From Hetaerina americana (lineage: Eukaryota > Arthropoda > Insecta > Odonata > Calopterygidae): DNA of 64,000 bases. The stretch lies in the NCBI GenBank assembly GCA_022747635.1, contig JAKTNV010000001.1, positions 42,794,446-42,858,445 on the forward strand, given 5' to 3'. Made by a program: the position numbers and the translations under genes. Position 1 is the first letter of the stretch. Each line of letters begins with the position of its first letter. Below the pieces are notes generated by a model, which was not told where the DNA came from, did no database searches, and saw only the letters and a program-made list of their open reading frames with translations. Shown piece by piece: positions 58,876 through 64,000 of the stretch.

Positions 58876-60208
58876 CTACCTTGATCAAAAATTTCCCGGA
58901 ATTTATTCAGAAAATTAAAAATACAAGTTTATTCATCTAAATCTATATTGTCCCCTTCAAAGTAATCCCCATCGACTGCAACACACTTACGCCAGCGCTT
59001 GATCCAATCCTCGAAACATTTTTTATATTCGGTTTTCGGTATGTCCATCAGTGCTTCCTGCGATTTTTCCATTACTTCCTCTCGGCTGCTAAAACGCGTT
59101 CCCCGTAATGGTTTTTTAACTCGATTGAACAGAAAGAAGTCACAGGGAGCCAAATCAGGTGAATTCGGTGGCTGTTGGATGGTATTTGTTGCATTTTTCG
59201 TCAAAAAATTACGAATAATGATAGCACTGTGCGACGGTGCGTTATCATGGTGCAAAATCCACGAGTTTTCTGCCCACATTTCTGGTCTCTTTCGGCGAAT
59301 TGCTTCACGCAAACGTCTCATAACGCCCAAATAATACTCTTTGTTTACTGTCTGGCCTTCTGGCAAAAATTCATGATGCACTACACCGTTGTAATCCATG
59401 AAAACCGTCAGCATTGCCTTCTTTTTTGACTGAAAACGACGTGGTTTTTTTGGTCTCGGCTCATTTGGTGAACGCCATTCACTTGCCTGATGTCTGGATT
59501 GCGTGTCGTACTCATAAACCCACGTCTCGTCTCCAGTAATGATCCTTTTGATGAATGTGGGATCGGATTCAGCCTCGCAAATCATGTCTTTTGCGACGTC
59601 AACACGGTCTCTTTTTTGCATGAAATTGAGGTCTTTTGGCACCAACTTTGCTGCTACACGACGGAAACCCAAATCATTAACCACAATGTCTTGGGCGGAT
59701 CCATAGGCAATGTTCAAGTCCTCCGCTATTTCTCTGATGGTTAATTTGCGGTTATTGACCAACATTTCTTTTACGTTATCAATTTTTTCACCGACTTTCG
59801 ATGTCGATGGTCTGCCACTGCGTTCATCATCTTCGATTGACTCACGACCACTTCTGAACCGCTCGTGCCACTGGTAAACGACCGTTTTTTTTAGAGAATC
59901 GTTGCCGAAACACTTTTCCAACATTTCCAACGTCCGTGCGCCACTAAATCCGTTTTTTACGCAAAATTTAATACAAGTTCGTTGTTGCAAATTTAAATCC
60001 ATTTCTGCAATTGTAAAAAATCGCCAACACACACAGAGATAGATGTACTCTTGGCTACGTAACTTTTGCAAATGTCAAGTTATGACACTAAGATTTAAAG
60101 GGAATATCAACAACAGATGTACCAATTTAACAAAAAAAAACAGAACTCAAATCGGAACGATGGGAGCGCCACACGGTGGTTATTCCGGGAACTTTTTGAT
60201 CAAGGTAG
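58876..60208 (-). mobile_element. mariner DNA transposon, copy 2 (apparently complete)
   Basis: A 1333-bp element bounded by TA dinucleotides at 58874-58875 and 60209-60210. The inverted ends start CTACCTTGATCAAAAA and extend about 27 bases with one mismatch (T/G at position 17). One uninterrupted transposase gene is on the minus strand with short untranslated flanks. It is in the same orientation as copy 1, 23.8 kb away, and identical to it wherever I compared them except at copy 1's scar. All parts needed for movement (two ends, intact ORF) appear to be present. Confidence 0.97.
58929..60002 (-). CDS. mariner transposase, intact DD34D
   Basis: Cut-and-paste transposase that binds the element's inverted ends, excises it and inserts it at TA. 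It acts in the nucleus as a multimer with divalent metal. I choose the ATG at 60002 (MDLNLQQRTC), giving 357 residues, close to the usual 340-360 for mariner. An in-frame ATG 23 codons upstream (60071) would add residues with no family resemblance. Residues about 1-110 hold two helix-turn-helix regions (the first around ARTLEMLEKCFG, the second around TIREIAEDLNIAYGSAQDIV). The linker LVPKDL corresponds to WVPHEL. The catalytic triad is GDETWVYEYD, HHDNAPSH, then PDLAPCD, with 34 residues between the second and third Asp. It has no stop or frameshift. Whether it is expressed is not visible. Confidence 0.95.
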   Translation of the reverse strand: MDLNLQQRTCIKFCVKNGFSGARTLEMLEKCFGNDSLKKTVVYQWHERFRSGRESIEDDERSGRPSTSKVGEKIDNVKEMLVNNRKLTIREIAEDLNIAYGSAQDIVVNDLGFRRVAAKLVPKDLNFMQKRDRVDVAKDMICEAESDPTFIKRIITGDETWVYEYDTQSRHQASEWRSPNEPRPKKPRRFQSKKKAMLTVFMDYNGVVHHEFLPEGQTVNKEYYLGVMRRLREAIRRKRPEMWAENSWILHHDNAPSHSAIIIRNFLTKNATNTIQQPPNSPDLAPCDFFLFNRVKKPLRGTRFSSREEVMEKSQEALMDIPKTEYKKCFEDWIKRWRKCVAVDGDYFEGDNIDLDE

Positions 60209-61093
60209 TATATATAATACTTGGACGGCACAATAGAAAACAACTAACATAGGTAACAATTCAAAGGTCTTATCTCCTCCCAAAAATACCCAAACCCATC
60301 ATTTTGCAATTTTTGGAATTTCTTTGACCACAATTTAGTTGTTAAGAAATGTATCGTCCGTTTTAAAAAGATTAGGCAGGAGCGACGGGTTAGAAAATAG
60401 ATTGAAAAGGAGAGAGTACACACACGCGGTTGAGGAAATCATGGAGGACGGTAAAAGGCTAAGTATCATCAAAGAAAAATGGGAAAGTATTAAGAAAGGG
60501 TAATCTAAAGCCGCAAATGACACTATTGGAACCGTTAACGCGAAAAGGACTAGGAAACCATGGATCTCGGATGAGATGATTACATAGAAGGATGGGAGGA
60601 GAAAATGGAAGAATGTAAAACAGAGTTAGGCAAAATGAATAACAAAGATTTAAATAATGCATTGAGGCGGGCGACAAATAAAGCAAAAGAAGCATGGTGG
60701 AAGACGCAATGTGAGGATATGGAAAGTTTGCTGAGGAAAGGTGAAATTGGTGCGCTGTACAGCAGAGGAAATCTTTATCGGGAAATATGAAAGTAAGATC
60801 TATGCTGAAAGTTAATGATAAGGCACGTAAGATAATAGCTGAAACAGGAAAGATACAACAGAGATAGAAGAAATATATAGTGAGGAACTTCGACCAACAA
60901 AGGTAGTTATAGAAAAGGAACATGACATAAAGAAAGATAGCTTAGGTCCAGGCATACTAGACAACGAGATAGAAAGGGCATTAAGGGAGATGAAACTAAA
61001 AAAGGCCATAGGGGTGGATAACATTCCCGCGGAACTATTGAAATGTTTAGGGAAATGTGGGAGGAAAAGGCTATAAGGGCTGATTCGTAGTAT

Positions 61094-61146
61094 CTATGAG
61101 GAGGGAATCTGAAGAACTTTGAGTTCTTCAGATTCCTTCCTCATAG
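61094..61146. repeat. 24-bp inverted duplication (hairpin) in LINE A
   Basis: Arms 61094-61117 and 61123-61146 are complementary with one mismatch, separated by TTTGA. The expected LINE reading frame (SIYEEGI... then ...ESV) is interrupted exactly here, so the second arm looks like an inverted copy of the first made by a snap-back event. Confidence 0.85.
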
Positions 61147-61617
61147 TTGAGAATCTGAAAAGACTGTTATATCAGATTTAGTTCCTATTCCGAAAAAGGT
61201 AAAGGCTACATCGTGTGAGGACTACAGGACGATGAGTTTGATATCCCACGGAGCTAAAGTTGTTCTCAGGATCATAAACAAAAGGATTGGGAGTGGGTTA
61301 AATGATTACTTAGGGGATGATCAGTTTGGGTTTAGAAAGGGGAGAGGTACGCGTGATGCCATTGCAGTAATGAGATTATTAATCGAGAGGAATATAGAAC
61401 ACATCCAGGAGGTATCAGCCTGTTTCATAGATTTGGAAAAAGCGTTTGATAGAGTGAATTGGGAAAAACCAATGAGTATATAGCAGAAAATAGGAATAGA
61501 TTGGAGGGAAAGGAGGCTAATCCGCTACCTGTACATGTCTCAGACTGCTCAGGTGCGAGTGGGGATAGGGGAAACCGGATGGGCAGTGTTAGGAAAAGTG
61601 TAAGGCAGGGTTGCCCA

Positions 61618-61632
61618 TTATCACTGTTGCTG
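61618..61632. repeat. Target-site duplication, left (15 bp)
   Basis: TTATCACTGTTGCTG, part of the LINE RT coding sequence, repeated exactly at 61823-61837. Confidence 0.95.
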
Positions 61633-61822
61633 AATAACTGATCGTAGCACTTTTCCACTTGATAAAAATATTTTTATTTACGACCGGGTTTCGATGTATT
61701 ACATCATCATCAGGTAACCAACTGAAGTTATGTTCAAGCTTATATACCTTCCGGAAGGGGTGGAGAGGGCTTCATATTCATTATGTTCGACTTCCACCAC
61801 ATCACGCCTGAAGCTACTCAAT
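61633..61822 (-). mobile_element. 190-bp insertion with hammerhead-like motif, nested in LINE A
   Basis: Flanked by an exact 15-bp duplication, TTATCACTGTTGCTG, at 61618-61632 and 61823-61837; the LINE reading frame resumes after it. On the minus strand it has a leader, then a hammerhead-like motif (61678-61717), then GTAAATAAAAATATTTTTAT and the end ATCAGTTATT. It has no complete gene. The tail after the motif resembles that of the 48.9-kb element, so the two are probably short relatives (solo terminal repeat or 5'-truncated Penelope-like). Confidence 0.85.
61678..61717 (-). ncRNA. Hammerhead-ribozyme-like motif in nested insertion
   Basis: Minus strand: stem I TTAC, core CTGATGA, extra T, stem II GATGT / ACATC (5 bp) with loop AAT, core GAAAC, then CCG and triplet GTC, and stem I partner GTAA. 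Both core boxes are intact; the only departure from a canonical type I hammerhead is the extra base before stem II. Confidence 0.65.
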
Positions 61823-61837
61823 TTATCACTGTTGCTG
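61823..61837. repeat. Target-site duplication, right (15 bp)
   Basis: Second exact copy of TTATCACTGTTGCTG, after which LINE RT sequence resumes (FNLYAEE). Confidence 0.95.
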
Positions 61838-62227
61838 TTCAACCTGTATGCAGAGGAAATGATTATAGAGGCATGGGAAGAACTGGAGGTAGGAATGAAA
61901 GTGGGCAAAGAGTTCGTAAAATCAGTTTGGTTTGCTGATGACCAAGCTTTAGTTTGTCAGTCAGCCAAGGGGTTGCAAGCATTGCTGAGTGAATTAGAAA
62001 TTCAGTGCGACAGATATGGGATCAGAATCAACATAACTAAAACAAATGTTATGCAGTTTTTCAGAAAAAGAAAAGCTAAGCTCTGCATTAAAATAGGAGG
62101 GCAAAAACTAGATCAGGTAGAACAGTTTACGTATATCTGGGTAGTGTTTTGGACCAACACGGTAAAAGTGGTAGGGACGTAAGGAGAAGAATTGCGCTAG
62201 GCAAAGAGGCTTTTACGAGCAGGGACG

Positions 62228-62518
62228 TTGAGTAAGGATATTAAGAAAAGACTCGTAAAAACTTTGATATGGAGCGTAGCTATGTACGGTGCGGAAATGT
62301 GGTCATTGGATCAGGAGGATAGACGTAGACTGGAGGCTTTTGAAATGTGGGTGTGGAGAAGAATGGTGAAGGTGAAATGTACAGAGAAGAAAACAAATGA
62401 GGAAGTACTTGGTATCGTGGGCGATGAGGGGGGTTTGTTGGGAGAAATCCTATGGAGGCAGGAAAAATGGATGAGGGGCATATTGACCGGCAGTGGTATG
62501 TTGAAGACTGTAATTTAG
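62228..62518 (+). pseudogene. LINE A C-terminal region
   Basis: Open for 96 codons: LSKDIKKRLVKTLIWSVAMY (from 62228), GAEMWSLDQEDRRRLEAFEM, WVWRRMVKVK, then TNEEVLGIVGDEGGLLGEIL and WRQEKWMRGIL. This is the conserved tail after the reverse transcriptase in many arthropod LINEs. Parts of it also appear in the copies at 1.2-2.3 kb and 9.5 kb. It lies in a different frame from the RT and is a fragment. Confidence 0.8.
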
Positions 62519-62735
62519 GGGAGAATGTTAGGCAAACGAGGAAAGGGAAGGAACAGGATAGAGATGTTGGACGGGATGAAGGGAGGAAGAAAGTACATAG
62601 AGATCAAAAGGGACCTTATGCAGAGTAGGATACTGGATTTTGTGCTTTGTTAGGAGTCACAAAATATTTATTTGGTAGTTGCACCCATCCAAAAACCTAC
62701 CTTTAACGGTAGATTACCTAATAATAATATTATAA

Positions 62736-63255
62736 ACACTGATATGAATATGAAGTGGAAACTCCTCTACACATAGCTTCTCTTACCCTGACTCCCTCCG
62801 TCATTCGATTCCTTCCACCTTTGGAGATTTCGAGACGTTCAATCGAAAAATGGGGCTGTCCTGCAGTCATTCCCTTGCCACTCTTTACCCATAAATCTTT
62901 TCCCCCAGCATTCAGAAACTTAATGTTGAAGAAGTAACTTCTTGCATATATTTTATCAGACAATGTAACCCTAAAAGGAAAATAATGCATAAATGGAAAT
63001 AGAGTATTATACATTTATAAATGGAAATAGTGTATTATACATTCCATTAGGAACACTTATCCGATTTTCTCCCTGCGAAAACGCACCCACCAACCATCCC
63101 TGAACCCATATCGCGAAGGAATCCCTTCAAATAAATTCTCTTCCGTGAGTGTTATAAACATAGCCGTGCAACACCACTCTACATTTCATAGTGGGTTTAG
63201 TTAACCAAGATCACGCGGTGTGAATAAAATATTCTTGAGTCACACAAACACACAC
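62736..63255. other. Unassigned DNA, no gene seen
   Basis: ATAAATGGAAATAG.GTATTATACATT is directly repeated at 62990-63013 and 63016-63041. No gene or repeat family recognised. Confidence 0.45.
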
Positions 63256-63259
63256 CTTC

Positions 63260-63940
63260 TAATCTAAGCGAGGGAGGCTAGTTCTTTGAAACCTCTTCCC
63301 TTCAATGCTTCCTCTCTCCTTCCTATTATAGTTTTGTCATTCGCACGTTTTTTAAGGCTAGAGTGGTGGAATAAAGAGTCGAGTTGGTTTGGGGAATGGG
63401 TAAAATACCGGGGATGAGAGCGATAGAGGTGAGCAGCAAAGGAGAAAGATCTGAGGGGGGGGGAGAAAGGGGAGTAGGGAGAAGGAGGAAGGAAGAAAAC
63501 TAACACCTGTTGGTGGAGGCCATTCCGGGGAGAGTAGTTTGTGGGGAAGGCGAGGATGGATGTGGTGGAAGGGGGTTCTGGTGATGGTGGCGGTGAGGAG
63601 GGGCAGGAAATAGACCTAATACTTCTTCCTCTCTTTCCAACTCCTGATCGAGCCCTGTCATTTACGGTCTCCGTCGGAGTTCGCTTCACATTGGAGGATG
63701 GGGGCAGGGGAAGATGGGAGATGGAGCTATACTGCGAGGGGTTGCGAGATTGCTTCTCATGTTTCCAAGGGGATAACCAAGGCTTGCCTTCTTAGGGACC
63801 ATTACTCAGCCATTCTCACGAATTGCCCAGATATTTCTATCCGCTGTGCAGCCCATGCATATTCGAGGGATCCGCGACGCCTTTCTTGTGTCGCACCTCT
63901 CCCCACTCTTTTTTTCCATTGTAGCTCGCATAGCACCCAC
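63260..63940. other. G+C-rich block 13, purine-rich
   Basis: The + strand is G/A-rich at 63410-63730 (GGGGGGGGAGAAAGGGGAGT near 63456-63475). Overlapping ORFs on both strands (up to 141 codons) are low-complexity and match no family. Confidence 0.35.
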
Positions 63941-64000
63941 CTAAAACTTCTCCCATTAATAGAGAAGATATGATTTCGTCTTAAAATGAAATAAACCCGG

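Larger units (their letters stand above)
61200..62185 (+). pseudogene. LINE A reverse transcriptase, interrupted
   Basis: The palm and fingers motifs are clear in order: MSLISHGAKVVLRIINKRIG and GDDQFGFRKGRGTRDAI (61232-61360), then CFIDLEKAFDRVNW (61420-61460, first catalytic Asp), then a stop. Then come QTAQVRVG and RQGCPLSLLL (61605-61632), where a 190-bp insertion splits the gene. It resumes with FNLYAEEM, then FADDQALVCQSAKGLQALLS (61929-61990, the two-aspartate active-site box) and INITKTNVMQF (62027-62059). The polymerase copies element RNA into DNA at a nicked chromosome. At least one stop, frameshifts and the insertion abolish it. Confidence 0.88.
60330..62735 (+). mobile_element. 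LINE family A, 5'-truncated copy
   Basis: The best-read copy of the family, on the plus strand. It starts within the endonuclease-RT linker (about 60330-60790, KPWISDEM-like near 60558). Then follow the RT entry (LGPGILDNEIERALREMK, GVDNIPAELLK; 60945-61040), the RT core (61200-62130) and the C-terminal tail (62228-62515). The 3' end is CCCATCCAAAAACCTACCTT and AACGGTAGATTACC, then TAATAATAAT (62719-62728), the family's TAA-type tail. Frames are broken by stops, a 24-bp inverted duplication (61094-61146) and a 190-bp insertion (61633-61822). The endonuclease is missing, so the copy cannot move. Confidence 0.85.

Noticed and set aside
63264..63795. 141-codon minus-strand and 84-codon plus-strand ORFs
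   Set aside because: Same reasoning: a low-complexity G/A-rich block with no motif.
1..64000. LTR retrotransposons or endogenous viruses
   Set aside because: I found no long terminal direct repeats, gag, protease, integrase or envelope motifs on either strand.

Overview
This window looks like gene-poor, repeat-rich nuclear DNA from an animal, most likely an arthropod and probably an insect. Evidence: the DNA is AT-rich and interrupted by short G+C-rich blocks; there are no operons, ribosome binding sites or long host ORFs; and nearly everything recognisable is a eukaryotic transposable element (mariner DNA transposons, non-LTR retrotransposons, Penelope-like elements, tRNA-derived SINEs). 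I cannot name the species. I found no host protein-coding exon, rRNA, genuine tRNA gene or CRISPR array that I can defend.

Layout. 1-2.3 kb: tail of a decayed mariner, then a LINE relic (family A). 2.3-9.0 kb: unassigned AT-rich DNA with G+C-rich blocks at 4.1-4.5 and 7.1-8.3 kb. 9.0-12.0 kb: the longest family A LINE (minus strand, endonuclease plus reverse transcriptase, many stops), with a SINE head joined to its 5' end. 12-17.7 kb: unassigned. 17.7-18.0 kb: the most complete SINE. 18.2-21.3 kb: two relics of a second LINE family (B) in opposite orientations. 21-34 kb: unassigned DNA with SINE or tRNA-like fragments. 34.05-34.63 kb: a short Penelope-like insertion bounded by perfect 118-bp inverted repeats and a 13-bp target-site duplication. 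35.06-36.40 kb: mariner copy 1, broken by a small repair scar. 36.4-48.3 kb: mostly unassigned, with an old 349-bp tandem duplication at 43.5-44.2 kb. 48.3 kb: compound microsatellite. 48.9-49.1 kb: a tiny element carrying a hammerhead-like motif. 49.27-50.56 kb: an older, different mariner. 52.6-53.4 kb: a family A LINE with an internal inversion. 57.3-58.1 kb: a second Penelope-like element with a GIY-YIG endonuclease domain, followed by a SINE half and (TA)n repeats. 58.88-60.21 kb: mariner copy 2, with an intact transposase ORF. 60.3-62.7 kb: a family A LINE interrupted by a 190-bp insertion that carries another hammerhead-like motif. 62.7-64 kb: unassigned DNA and a G+C-rich block.

How the parts relate. 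The LINE reverse transcriptases could once have mobilised the SINEs. The Penelope-like elements share a hammerhead-ribozyme-like fold at or near their ends, and I find that fold five times at four independent insertions. Its helices differ in sequence between insertions but stay paired. The two mariner copies are almost identical, so this transposon has moved recently. The best candidate for an interesting system is the hammerhead-like Penelope module and its short derivatives at 48.9 and 61.6 kb.
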